Source: Arthrobacter sp. Leaf141 (GTDB lineage: Bacteria; Actinomycetota; Actinomycetes; Actinomycetales; Micrococcaceae). Taken from it: a stretch of DNA of 64,000 nucleotides. The translations under genes were made by a program, and so were the position numbers. Where the stretch lies: positions 680,506 to 744,505 of the forward strand of contig NZ_LMOL01000005.1 of assembly GCF_001424565.1 (NCBI RefSeq), written 5' to 3'. The notes beneath the pieces are model-generated. The model saw nothing but the letters and a program-made list of their open reading frames with translations, was not told the DNA's origin and searched no databases. Shown here piece after piece: positions 42,003 to 51,640 of the stretch (position 1 is its first letter; every line of letters begins with the position of its first letter).

Positions 42003-42884
42003 ATGACCGTTGACGTAATGTTGCCGTACTACGGCGATGTCCATCAAATGAAGCTCGCAGCCCGCAGCGTGATGAATCAGGAAAACCAGGACTGGCGGCT
42101 CGTGGTTATCGACGACGGCTACCCGGATCCCGAGCCTGAGCGCTGGTTTTCCACGATCACGGATCCCCGGGTCACGTACCTCAAGAACGAGCAGAACCTG
42201 GGTGCCAACGGAAATTACCGTAAGGCCCTGACCCTCGTCGAGGCACCGTATGTTGTCATCATGGGCGCAGACGACGTTATGCTGCCCAACTACCTTGACC
42301 TCGTAACGAGCGCGTTCGCGGAATACCCGAAGGCGGACGTGATCCAGCCGGGTGTCCAGGTGATCGACGAGCAGGGAATCGCCTGCACGCCGCTCGTGGA
42401 TGCGGTGAAAAAGATCTACGCTCCCAAGACCAGCGAGCGGATCGAACTGAAGGGCGAAGTGATGGCCACCAGCCTGGTGCGTGCCGACTGGGCTTACTTC
42501 CCGTCCCTTGCCTGGCGCTCGGAGACTGTGAAGCGCATCGGCTTCACCGAGGGCCTGGATGTGGTCCAGGATCTTGCTCTCCTGCTGGACATCGCCGCCG
42601 AGCATGGTTCGATGATTGTTGACCCGGTCCTGGCGTTCCTGTACCGCCGGCACTCGGCGTCTGACTCGTCGGTTCGCGCGCTTGACGGCCGCCGTTTTGA
42701 TGAGGAACGACGCTTCTTCCAGCAGCAGGCGGAACGTTTCGCGGCCATGGGTTGGAAGGGCGCCGCGAGGGCCGCGAACTTCCATACGACGTCCAGGCTC
42801 AACGCCGCGTCGTTGATCCTGAAGTCCGTCGGCAAAGGCAAGTTCGACTCGCTGCCCAGGCTGGCGAAGCACATCGTGCGTTAG
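42003..42884 (+). CDS. GT2 glycosyltransferase
   Basis: The 293-residue protein is a GT-A enzyme: VDVMLPYYGDVHQMKLAARS, LVVIDDGYPDPE, and the metal motif in VVIMGADDVMLPNYL. The C-terminal third is helical and rich in basic and aromatic residues. ATG 42003 follows GGAAGGAACC. It is a single plus-strand gene between two minus-strand operons, ending in a hairpin. It probably contributes another sugar to the same glycan. Its donor is unknown. Confidence 0.83.
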   Translation: MTVDVMLPYYGDVHQMKLAARSVMNQENQDWRLVVIDDGYPDPEPERWFSTITDPRVTYLKNEQNLGANGNYRKALTLVEAPYVVIMGADDVMLPNYLDLVTSAFAEYPKADVIQPGVQVIDEQGIACTPLVDAVKKIYAPKTSERIELKGEVMATSLVRADWAYFPSLAWRSETVKRIGFTEGLDVVQDLALLLDIAAEHGSMIVDPVLAFLYRRHSASDSSVRALDGRRFDEERRFFQQQAERFAAMGWKGAARAANFHTTSRLNAASLILKSVGKGKFDSLPRLAKHIVR

Positions 42885-42916
42885 GAAGCCCCGTAACGGA
42901 GTGGGCTTAACGCCGT

Positions 42917-42948
42917 CGGGTCCCCAACAGAACACTGTTGGGGACCCG
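42917..42948. terminator. 14-bp hairpin after GT2 gene
   Basis: CGGGTCCCCAACAG and its exact complement flank a 4-nt AACA loop, and the weaker pair TTAACG/CGTTAA extends the stem outward. It lies between the GT2 gene ending at 42884 and the convergent DUF2304 gene ending at 42967. Confidence 0.85.
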
Positions 42949-42966
42949 ATCGCGTTAACGGGACCG

Positions 42967-43353
42967 TCAGCCCTCCGGGTCCGCTGCACCGGCGTTCCGG
43001 GTGCCGGACTCGAAACGGTGCTGCAGGACTTTCAGCTCGGATTTGAGGATTGCCACTTCCTCGCACAGGATCCTGACCTCGTCCTCGGCCTGGGACTGTT
43101 CCCGGGACAGGTGGAGGCAGACGCCCACCAGCAGCACAAGCGTCATGATGAACAGCAGGTTAGCCGGGACCTGGATGCCCAGCAGCCCGCTGGCTTTTTC
43201 CAGCAGGGAGGGGAAGGCCGACAGCAGGAGGGTGCCGATGCCCACCACAATCCAGAGGATGGCGTACTTTTCCCGTAGTTTCTGGCGGCGGAGCATTTCG
43301 AAAACAAAAAAGAGTATTGCCAGGACGACAATGGAGCCCATCAGGAGCGACAT
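42967..43353 (-). CDS. DUF2304-family membrane protein
   Basis: The 128-residue protein has three hydrophobic helices (about 5-20, 32-50, 65-82; IVVLAILFFVFEMLRR opens it) and a C-terminal coiled-coil segment RILCEEVAILKSELKVLQ. DUF2304 proteins are usually encoded beside polyprenyl-phosphate glycosyltransferases, as here: the upstream gene ends 10 bp away. They may aid the transferase or the flip of its product. Function is unknown beyond this association. Confidence 0.82.
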   Translation of the reverse strand: MSLLMGSIVVLAILFFVFEMLRRQKLREKYAILWIVVGIGTLLLSAFPSLLEKASGLLGIQVPANLLFIMTLVLLVGVCLHLSREQSQAEDEVRILCEEVAILKSELKVLQHRFESGTRNAGAADPEG

Positions 43354-43363
43354 GTTGGATTTC

Positions 43364-44083
43364 CTAGTTGGTAGACGGCTCGGTTTTTTTCCGGGTCAGC
43401 GCGAACAGGAGCGCCAATCCGGAGCGTCCAAGGTACATCGCTGCCTTGACAGGGTTGTGGCTCGGCGTGCCACCCTGCCGCTCCCGCATGGACACGCCGA
43501 CCTGCTGGACTGTACAGCCTGAGCGGATCGCGACGACCAGGGAATCGATGGTGTCCCCGAGGTACTCGGCAGGGTAGTGATCCACGTACTGGCGGATGGC
43601 CTTGGAGTTCGCCGCCCGGAATCCTGAGGTGACGTCGGTGAGTTTTGTTCCGGCCAACCGGGAGATGGTCCAGGCCAGGACGTTCATGGCCCACTTGCGG
43701 GGGCCGCGGACCTCGTAGTTGCCTTTGTCCGCGAATCTGGCGCCGATGGCAATGTCCGCGTGTTCGAGGCCGTCCAGGACGGCTTTGATGTCCCTGGGAT
43801 CGTGCTGTCCGTCTGCGTCCACCTGGATCACCTGGCTGTACCCGTGGGTCTTGGCGTATTTGAAGCCCGTCCGCATGGCGCCGCCCACCCCCATGTTGAA
43901 CGGCAGTTGCAGCACGATGGCCCCGGCGGCCCGGGCCACGTCCGCGGTGTTGTCCCGCGACCCGTCGTCCACCACCAGCACGTCGCAGGAAGGCCCGAAT
44001 TCAAAGACCTCCGTGATGGTTTTCCCAACGGATTCTGATTCGTTCCATGCAGGCATGATGACCAGAGTGTCGGACCGTGTCAC
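43364..44083 (-). CDS. polyprenyl-phosphate glycosyltransferase (DPM-like GT2)
   Basis: The 239-residue protein has the dolichol-phosphate-mannose-synthase pattern: TLVIMPAWNESESVGKTI, VLVVDDGSRDNTADVAR, and QVDADGQHDPRDI with the metal-binding DAD, followed by TSGFRAANSKAI. Such enzymes charge polyprenyl phosphate with a single sugar for use outside the membrane. No membrane helix is evident, so DUF2304 downstream and GtrA at 32.4 kb are natural partners. ATG overlaps the rmlCD fusion stop by 4 nt. Confidence 0.85.
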   Translation of the reverse strand: MTRSDTLVIMPAWNESESVGKTITEVFEFGPSCDVLVVDDGSRDNTADVARAAGAIVLQLPFNMGVGGAMRTGFKYAKTHGYSQVIQVDADGQHDPRDIKAVLDGLEHADIAIGARFADKGNYEVRGPRKWAMNVLAWTISRLAGTKLTDVTSGFRAANSKAIRQYVDHYPAEYLGDTIDSLVVAIRSGCTVQQVGVSMRERQGGTPSHNPVKAAMYLGRSGLALLFALTRKKTEPSTN

Positions 44084-45504
44084 TTCGCGCGGTCCACATT
44101 CTCGACGTAGCTCTTGAGGCGCGTTGAAACGAGCGGAAGCTCCAGCCCGGAAGCTTTGATCTTGGCCAGGTCCAGTGCGCTGTTCAGAGGGCGGGGGGCT
44201 GCGGACTTGCCCTTGAAGTACTCCTCGGTACTCACCCCGGTCACCGACCCGCGCGGTTTGCCGGACAGCTCGTAAACGTCCGCTGCAATGTCAGCCCACG
44301 ACTGCGGCTCGCCGTCGTTGCTGAGGTTGTAGGTCCCGTACGCTGCACCTGACGTCAGCAGATGCCTGATGCCGGCCGCGATGTCGCTGGTGAAGCTGAG
44401 GCGTCCCACCTGGTCGTTGACCACCGACGGTTCAATGCCGCGGTCCGCCAGCGAGGCCATGGTCCGGACGAAGTTGTTGCCTTCGCCGATCACCCAGCTG
44501 GTCCGCACGATGTAGTGGCGCGGAACCACGCTGACGATCGCGTCGCCGGCGGCTTTCGTTTGGCCATAGACGCCGAGCGGCGTCAGCGGTTCCGTTTCGT
44601 GGTGGACTGCCAGGCCGCCGTCGAACACGTAATCGGAGGAGACGTGCACCAGCGTGAGGTCATGTTCGACGGCGGTCCGCGCCAAACGCGATACGGCGGC
44701 GACGTTGACGGCCCAGGCGGCCTCGCGGCCTTCGGGGGTCTCCGCGGTGTCCACGGCGGTGTAGGCGGCCGCGTTGATGATCGTGGAGTAGTTCTTCCAG
44801 TTCCGGCCGGCGAAGGCTTCGTCGCTGCCGAGGTCGAACCCGGCGCGGCCGGCGAACTCAACGGAAGGGTCGCCGTCGTACAACCCGCGGAGGGCCTTGC
44901 CCAACTGGCCGTCGGCACCCACCACCAGGGTCTTTTTCGCGGGCATGGGGATCACGTCAGCCAGGCGCGGGTGCGCCTTGTCCTTGTCGGACAGCTCCGC
45001 CTGCGCCAGGGAAATGGGCCACTGGATCGCTGAAACCTCATCCGCAAGGTTGAGGAACGTGTACTGGCCCTGCGCGTCCGCTGACCAGTGGTCGTTGACC
45101 AGGTACGTGTACGCGGTGTTGTCCTCGAGGGTCTGGAACGCGTTGCCCACGCCGCGGGGAATGAAGATCGCCTGGCTGGCGTCCATTTCGGCGGTGAAGA
45201 CGGCGCCGAACGACGGGCCTTCGCGCAGGTCAACCCACGCGCCGAAAATCCGGCCGGTGGCCACGGAGATGAATTTGTCCCACGGCTCCGCGTGGATGCC
45301 GCGGGTGGTGCCCGCCTTCTCGTTGAAGGAAATGTTGTTCTGGACAGGCTGGAAATCCGGCAGGCCCAGGGCCACCATCTTTTCCCGCTGCCAGTTTTCC
45401 TTGAACCAGCCGCGGTTGTCGCCGTGGACGGGCAGATCGTAAAGGACAACGCCCGGAATGGGTGTTTCCGTGGCCGTCAGCTTTTTGCCGAACTCGATGG
45501 CCAT
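44080..45504 (-). CDS. rmlCD: RmlC-RmlD fusion: dTDP-rhamnose epimerase/reductase
   Basis: The 474-residue protein joins two consecutive steps of dTDP-L-rhamnose synthesis. Residues 1-180 are the RmlC cupin (3,5-epimerase) with GTTRGIHAEPWDKFISVATG carrying H71 and a tyrosine pair at 132/134. Residues 190-474 are RmlD (4-reductase), starting KKTLVVGADGQLGKALR with the G196-x-x-G-x-x-G NADPH loop and a YGQTK catalytic motif. The fusion is known in Arthrobacter relatives. The gene starts 3 bp after the rmlB stop and overlaps the next gene by 4 nt. Confidence 0.93.
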   Translation of the reverse strand: MAIEFGKKLTATETPIPGVVLYDLPVHGDNRGWFKENWQREKMVALGLPDFQPVQNNISFNEKAGTTRGIHAEPWDKFISVATGRIFGAWVDLREGPSFGAVFTAEMDASQAIFIPRGVGNAFQTLEDNTAYTYLVNDHWSADAQGQYTFLNLADEVSAIQWPISLAQAELSDKDKAHPRLADVIPMPAKKTLVVGADGQLGKALRGLYDGDPSVEFAGRAGFDLGSDEAFAGRNWKNYSTIINAAAYTAVDTAETPEGREAAWAVNVAAVSRLARTAVEHDLTLVHVSSDYVFDGGLAVHHETEPLTPLGVYGQTKAAGDAIVSVVPRHYIVRTSWVIGEGNNFVRTMASLADRGIEPSVVNDQVGRLSFTSDIAAGIRHLLTSGAAYGTYNLSNDGEPQSWADIAADVYELSGKPRGSVTGVSTEEYFKGKSAAPRPLNSALDLAKIKASGLELPLVSTRLKSYVENVDRAK

Positions 45505-45507
45505 GGG

Positions 45508-47431
<1,924 letters not shown>

Positions 47432-47460
47432 GCGCGCCGCACACTCCAGAGCCGGCGGAC

Positions 47461-47510
47461 TGCTCCCCGGATGCCGACGGATATTCCGTCCGGCGTTCGG
47501 GGAGCATTTT
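47461..47510 (+). terminator. terminator after rmlA
   Basis: TGCTCCCCG (47461-47469) pairs with CGGGGAGCA (47498-47506), with further imperfect pairing inside and TTTT directly after. It is placed 30 bp beyond the rmlA stop. Confidence 0.8.
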
Positions 47511-47534
47511 CGTTAATTGCGTCAACAACACAAA

Positions 47535-47571
47535 AGGGCCCGGCGACGGTGCGTTACCGTGTCCGGGCCCT
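47535..47571 (-). terminator. terminator of the GH25-LGFP gene
   Basis: AGGGCCCGG, then ACGGT, pairs with ACCGT and CCGGGCCCT around GCGTT, with one 2-nt internal bulge. On the minus strand the hairpin is followed by TTTTG. It lies 20 bp beyond the GH25 stop codon. Confidence 0.8.
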
Positions 47572-47591
47572 CCTTCTGCTGGTGCCGCGTG

Positions 47592-50513
47592 CTAGGACAC
47601 TGTGGTCCAGACACCGCGTGAAGCGGTCCAGTTGACCCGGCCGCCCTGGAAGTTCTGGCTGCAGGAACCGTTGCCGGGCGTGCACGTCTGGCTTGACGTG
47701 GGGAAGCCGAGCCGGCCCGCCTCGAACCCCTGGGTTGCCCAGGCTTGCTGGATGGGGCCTGGCGTGAGGGGATGGGCGCCGCTGGTGGGCGACCACATGA
47801 TGGTTCCCTTTTCGAAGTTCTGGAAACACCCTCCGCTGCGCAGGCCGCAGGTCGTTCCGCTGGTGGGGTAGCCCAGGGACCCGGTCTCATACCCGGAGGT
47901 GGCCCACCTGGCCCGGATGGGGGCCGAGGTCAGAGCGTGCGCCCCGGTTGAGGGCGAGTACATGACGGTTCCCTTGGTGAAGTTCTGGAAACAGCCGTTT
48001 TTCTGCAGGCCGCAGATTTGCCCGCTGACCGGGTAGCCAAGTTTTCCACCTTCGAAGCCGGAACCGGCCCAGGCGTCCCGGACGGGGCCAAACATGACGG
48101 CGTTGGCGCCGCTGGCCTTGGACCACATGACGGTTCCGGCCGAGTAGTTCTGGAAGCAACCGCCACCCGCCAGTCCACAAACAACGCCGGATGCCGGGTA
48201 GCCGAGGGTGCTGTTCTCGAATCCGGCCTTCTGCCAGAAGTCGCGGATGGGGCCGTTGATGCTGGGCTGGGCGCCGGTCTTTGGTGAGTACATCAGGGCT
48301 CCCTTCTCAAACATCTGGAAGCAGCCTGCGTCCTTGAGTCCGCAGTACTGGCCTGAGGTTGGGAACCCCAGCGTACCGGTGCCCCAGCCGGATGTTGCCC
48401 ATCCTGCAGCCATGGGTCCGGCTGGAACGGTCGCAGGGGGAGTGGCGCGGGAGTAGGCGGCGACGCCTTTTTCAAACGGCTGCCGGCACTGGGTCTGCGC
48501 ATCGGAGCAGGTTGCAGTGCCGGTGGGGTAGCCCAGGCTCCCGTTTTCAAAACCGGTGCTCTGCCAGTAGGAGAGCAGTTTGCCGGTGACCGGGAATGCC
48601 CCGGTGGCAGGTGAGAACAGGAGAGTTCCCTTCTGGAACAGTTGGTAGCAGCCGCCGGCCCGGATGCCGCAGACTTCCCCGCCGATGGGGTAGCCGATCG
48701 GTTCGCCCCGGGTCAGTGCCGCCTTCCATGAGTCAGCCATGCCCAGGTAGATGGGCCAGGCGCCTGTGGTTGAGGTCCAGGCCACCACTCCGCCCGTGAA
48801 ATTCTGGCGGCAGGTGGAGGCTGCGCAGGTGGCTTCCGCCGCAGGGTAGCCCAGGAGGCCGTTTTCATAGCCGGCACGGCCCCAGGCGTCCAGCAGGGGG
48901 CCGGCCTTGACCAGCTTCGCAGCCGTTGCTGGGCTCCAGAGGACCGTTCCGGCCTCGAACAACTGGAAGCAGCCGCCTGCTTTGAGGCCGCACACGGCGT
49001 TGCTGGTGGGGTAGCCCAGGGCGCCGTTCTCATAGCCCCTGGCCGCCCAGTAATCCCGGATGGCGCCGAAGCCGAGGACTGATGCGCCGGTTGCAGGGGA
49101 CCAGAGGATGGAGCCGCCCTGGTAGTTCTGGAAGCAGCCACCCTTCTTGAGCCCGCATACCACCCCTGATGTGGGGTAGCCCAGGGATCCGTTTTCGAAG
49201 CCGTTCCGCTGCCAGGCGTCCCTGATGGGTCCGTTGAGGCTCGGTTGTGCGCCCAGGTCAGGCGACCACATGATGGCGCCGCCCTGGTAGACGCGGTAAC
49301 AGCCGCCATCCCGGAGTCCGCAGACGATGTCGCTGGTGGCAGCCCCGAGGGCGGGCAGCGTGGCACGCAGCGCATTGATGGGCGCCGCGGCCGCCACGTT
49401 GTTGCTGTTCGACGCGAAGGCCTTCAGCCCTGCCAGGTCACCGTTCCACACGTTTGAGTCGCCGGCCAGAGGTCCGGTGCTGCTGTACTGCCAGATGCTG
49501 TAGGTGTTCCAGCTGCCGGTGGGAACGGCGCCGGCGTTGTTTGTCGGGGCGCCGGGGTAGGCGGCAACCCAGAGGGGGTAGTCTCCGAACCCTGTCGGGT
49601 TGCCGAGGCACTGGTTCCACCATGAGGTGTTGGTGTAAATGGCGGGCAGGCGCCCTGTCAGCGACCTGACGGTGTTGCCGAAGTCCCTGACCCAGGCGCC
49701 AAGCTGCGCGGCGGACATGTCGTAGCAGGTGTTGCCGTAGTAGATCCCGTCGATGGTCCGGCCCTCGTAGGGGTTGAACTCGAAGTCCAGGACAGGCGGC
49801 AGCGTTGAGCCGTCGGCTGACCAGCCGCCGCCGTTGCGGACGAAGTACCGGGCCTGCTCGGCGCCGGAGGACCTGTTGGGGATGGCGAAGTGGTAGGCGC
49901 CGCGGATCATCCCGACGTTGCGTGAACCCTGGTACTGGGATGAGTAGGACGGATTTGTGTAGTACGTGCCTTCGGTGGCCTTGACGTACGCGAAGCGCGC
50001 GCCCATGTTCCACTGCTGGTTCCAGTCCACGCTTGGCTGGTGTCCGCTGACATCCAGGCCCTGGACGCCAAAGGTGGGCATCCACGTGCCTTCGGCGGAC
50101 AGCGATTCGGAGCGGAGTAACCGTGCTGAGGAACTCTTGGCGGTCACCCGCGCTGACCGTTGACCCATTTCGGCCCCGCCGGCCGCCAGCACGTCTGCCA
50201 TGGATTCGTTAAGGGTTGGCTCAGGTGACGGTGCTGCGGGGGCCGGCGCAGGCGCCGGTAGGGTCTGTGCCGGGGCGGGAGCTGTCGGTGTGGCGGAGGG
50301 CGACGGGGCCGGTGCGGCGGGTGTGGTCTGCTGAGCGCCGGTGCCGGTTGCCGGCTTGCTGGTTTCCACCGCCGATCCGGACACGGGCGGGACTGTGGGC
50401 TGCGGCGTTACTGCCGAGGCGATGCCCGGCCCTGCTATCAGGGACGCTGCCAGCGCGGCCGCGCCAATCAGGCTGAGAAAGGGTCGTGAGACAGGCGACG
50501 GGCGCGACTTCAT
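47592..50513 (-). CDS. secreted GH25 muramidase with LGFP repeats
   Basis: The 973-residue protein has a signal peptide (MKSRPSPVSRPFLSLIG, cleavage after about IASA), a Pro/Ala linker (about 35-105), a GH25 lysozyme domain (about 145-345) and LGFP modules to the end. Catalytic-site residues visible are D154 in GLDVSGHQ, E181 in KATEGTYY, and D243/E245 in LDFEFNP. I count ten full LGFP modules of about 53-55 residues plus one partial, each with LGYPTS or a variant and usually a Cys pair. LGFP modules are thought to anchor proteins to the cell wall. ATG 50513 follows CCGGAG. A long minus-strand gene with its own terminator. Confidence 0.93.
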   Translation of the reverse strand: MKSRPSPVSRPFLSLIGAAALAASLIAGPGIASAVTPQPTVPPVSGSAVETSKPATGTGAQQTTPAAPAPSPSATPTAPAPAQTLPAPAPAPAAPSPEPTLNESMADVLAAGGAEMGQRSARVTAKSSSARLLRSESLSAEGTWMPTFGVQGLDVSGHQPSVDWNQQWNMGARFAYVKATEGTYYTNPSYSSQYQGSRNVGMIRGAYHFAIPNRSSGAEQARYFVRNGGGWSADGSTLPPVLDFEFNPYEGRTIDGIYYGNTCYDMSAAQLGAWVRDFGNTVRSLTGRLPAIYTNTSWWNQCLGNPTGFGDYPLWVAAYPGAPTNNAGAVPTGSWNTYSIWQYSSTGPLAGDSNVWNGDLAGLKAFASNSNNVAAAAPINALRATLPALGAATSDIVCGLRDGGCYRVYQGGAIMWSPDLGAQPSLNGPIRDAWQRNGFENGSLGYPTSGVVCGLKKGGCFQNYQGGSILWSPATGASVLGFGAIRDYWAARGYENGALGYPTSNAVCGLKAGGCFQLFEAGTVLWSPATAAKLVKAGPLLDAWGRAGYENGLLGYPAAEATCAASTCRQNFTGGVVAWTSTTGAWPIYLGMADSWKAALTRGEPIGYPIGGEVCGIRAGGCYQLFQKGTLLFSPATGAFPVTGKLLSYWQSTGFENGSLGYPTGTATCSDAQTQCRQPFEKGVAAYSRATPPATVPAGPMAAGWATSGWGTGTLGFPTSGQYCGLKDAGCFQMFEKGALMYSPKTGAQPSINGPIRDFWQKAGFENSTLGYPASGVVCGLAGGGCFQNYSAGTVMWSKASGANAVMFGPVRDAWAGSGFEGGKLGYPVSGQICGLQKNGCFQNFTKGTVMYSPSTGAHALTSAPIRARWATSGYETGSLGYPTSGTTCGLRSGGCFQNFEKGTIMWSPTSGAHPLTPGPIQQAWATQGFEAGRLGFPTSSQTCTPGNGSCSQNFQGGRVNWTASRGVWTTVS

Positions 50514-50566
50514 ATGAACTCCGGTGATAGGGCCGCTCCCCAGAAGCGAGCCATCAGAATCTGCTG

Positions 50567-50593
50567 ATCCCGGACAAACAACACATCCGGGAT
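50567..50593 (-). promoter_or_regulatory. ATCCCGGA/TCCGGGAT hairpin in the GH25 leader
   Basis: Eight-base arms separated by 11 nt lie 54-80 nt upstream of the GH25 start, in the likely 5' leader. A second small hairpin (ATCAG/CTGAT) follows. It could affect translation or RNA stability. I compared it with the c-di-AMP riboswitch pattern and saw no match. Confidence 0.35.
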
Positions 50594-50632
50594 TCCGCAG
50601 GGGAATGTCAGAGACAACTGGCTGGGCCAACG

Positions 50633-50647
50633 TAGCACCATGTGCTA
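50633..50647. promoter_or_regulatory. TAGCAC-CAT-GTGCTA palindrome upstream of GH25
   Basis: A perfect 6-bp inverted repeat with a 3-bp centre lies 120 bp upstream of the GH25 start, next to two direct repeats of AATGTGACCA. It looks like an operator. The regulator is unknown. Confidence 0.4.
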
Positions 50648-50684
50648 AATGTGACCAGTGTTTCAGTTGATTCCAATGTGACCA
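50648..50684. repeat. two direct repeats AATGTGACCA upstream of GH25
   Basis: AATGTGACCA occurs at 50648-50657 and 50675-50684, a 27-bp period. On the GH25 strand these read TGGTCACATT. Spaced GTCAC-containing repeats recall MtrA-type sites described before wall-hydrolase genes in actinobacteria; the match to any published consensus is not exact and the link is inference. Confidence 0.4.
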
Positions 50685-50838
50685 TTATGCAGGCAGACGC
50701 AAGGGGCCGGAAGTCACACGGCATCCTCATCTTTTGCGGGGCAGAGTCGGCGCCGGAAACGGGCGGAAAGGCGCGTGGAGACACCGGCGCGCGGAGGTCT
50801 TCCACATTCGTGCGGGAACACCTTGGCGCTCCTCCGCC

Positions 50839-50988
50839 CAACACGCCGTATGAGATTTACGTGGCGCGGAACGGGGCGTCGGAACTGTCCGCGCTGAGCG
50901 ATCAGCAGGTCCGCGGCGTCGTAGAACGGATGCTCGAAAGCTCAGGACGGCGCCTGGACGGGCCCTCACGCGTCGTGGACGCGTCCCT
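50839..50988 (+). pseudogene. remnant of tadA (partial duplicate)
   Basis: This 150-bp stretch is a diverged copy of intact tadA bases 55115-55270. Both encode NTPYEIYVARNG, then QQVR and SSGRRLD, then VVDAS or FVDAS. The copy lacks 6 bp in-frame (the LT of SLTDQQ) and has scattered substitutions. Before it, TTCCACATTCG and CCTTGGC at 50800-50827 resemble the sequence just upstream of intact tadA (54754-54782), but about 330 bp of 5' coding sequence are missing between. The frame is open through 51532 yet soon runs antisense to the lipoprotein gene, so I do not call a functional protein. Confidence 0.8.
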
Positions 50989-50990
50989 CG

Positions 50991-51020
50991 TCTGCACAGC
51001 TTTACTCTGCACAGCTTTAC
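50991..51020. repeat. 15-bp tandem duplication at the tadA-remnant junction
   Basis: TCTGCACAGCTTTAC occurs twice in immediate succession (50991-51005, 51006-51020). It starts 2 bp after tadA homology ends, and the second copy includes the stop codon of the lipoprotein gene (complement 51017-51640). This looks like a recombination scar. Confidence 0.85.
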
Positions 51021-51640
51021 TTGGACGGCGGAGTGGAGGTGTCCCGCGGATCGGGTTTCGGGATTACTCCTTCGTCCCCGGGAAGCACCTTGCCCTGATC
51101 CCGCTCGGCCTGATCCTCAACATTCAGCTCCCATGCGTCGCCCGGCGAGCAGGGGGCGGTAGCGCCGATACTGTAGGACTGGTCAGCGGCATCAGTATCG
51201 AATTCAGCCCGGAGGACGGGTCCGCCCTCTGCGAAGACCACCGGGTGTGTTGTCGGGTTTACGGTGCGTACGGTCATGCCCAGGGATTCCCAGTATTCGG
51301 CGACGCGTTGGGCGTCTTTAACGTGTTCCGTTCCCTGGGGTGCCCAGTGGTCGTAGCTGTAGTTGGCACCCTCCACACCTTTTCCGAGGGCGCATTCCTG
51401 CGCCCCGGCTACACCGTTGCGGGGCCACCACCCGGTGACGTCGAGCTGTTTGGTGGTGTTGATGACGAGCTCGACCACACGGTCCCGTCCATCTCTGGCG
51501 CTGACCGTCTGTTCCGGTGTCGTAGTCTCTGACATTGTGGTGTTTGGCTCCTTCTCAGCGCATGCGGATACCGTCATTCCCATCACGAGTCCGACCAGGG
51601 CCGCAGTGAGTGTCCTCATATGTTTTTTAGCGGCCGGCAT
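51017..51640 (-). CDS. small lipoprotein downstream of DUF1023 hydrolase
   Basis: The 207-residue protein has a type II signal peptide with lipobox TVSAC (C27). A Thr/Glu-rich linker is followed by a compact domain with VELVINTTKQLDVTGWWPRN, HVKDAQRVAEYWESLGMTV and PVVFAEGGPVLRAEF. ATG 51640 is preferred because GGAAGGG lies about 8 nt upstream; it overlaps the hydrolase gene's end by 14 nt, so translation is coupled. I do not recognise the family. Lipoproteins paired this way with actinobacterial surface hydrolases could act as chaperone, inhibitor or immunity protein; that is speculation. Confidence 0.72.
   Translation of the reverse strand: MPAAKKHMRTLTAALVGLVMGMTVSACAEKEPNTTMSETTTPEQTVSARDGRDRVVELVINTTKQLDVTGWWPRNGVAGAQECALGKGVEGANYSYDHWAPQGTEHVKDAQRVAEYWESLGMTVRTVNPTTHPVVFAEGGPVLRAEFDTDAADQSYSIGATAPCSPGDAWELNVEDQAERDQGKVLPGDEGVIPKPDPRDTSTPPSK

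Noticed and set aside
50514..50632. c-di-AMP (ydaO) riboswitch upstream of the GH25 gene
   Set aside because: Such switches precede many actinobacterial wall hydrolases, but the conserved core sequences are not present here.
50642..51532. 296-codon plus-strand frame containing the tadA-like segment
   Set aside because: Only 150 bp resemble tadA; the rest runs antisense to a well-supported lipoprotein gene and has no motif of its own. Treated as a remnant.
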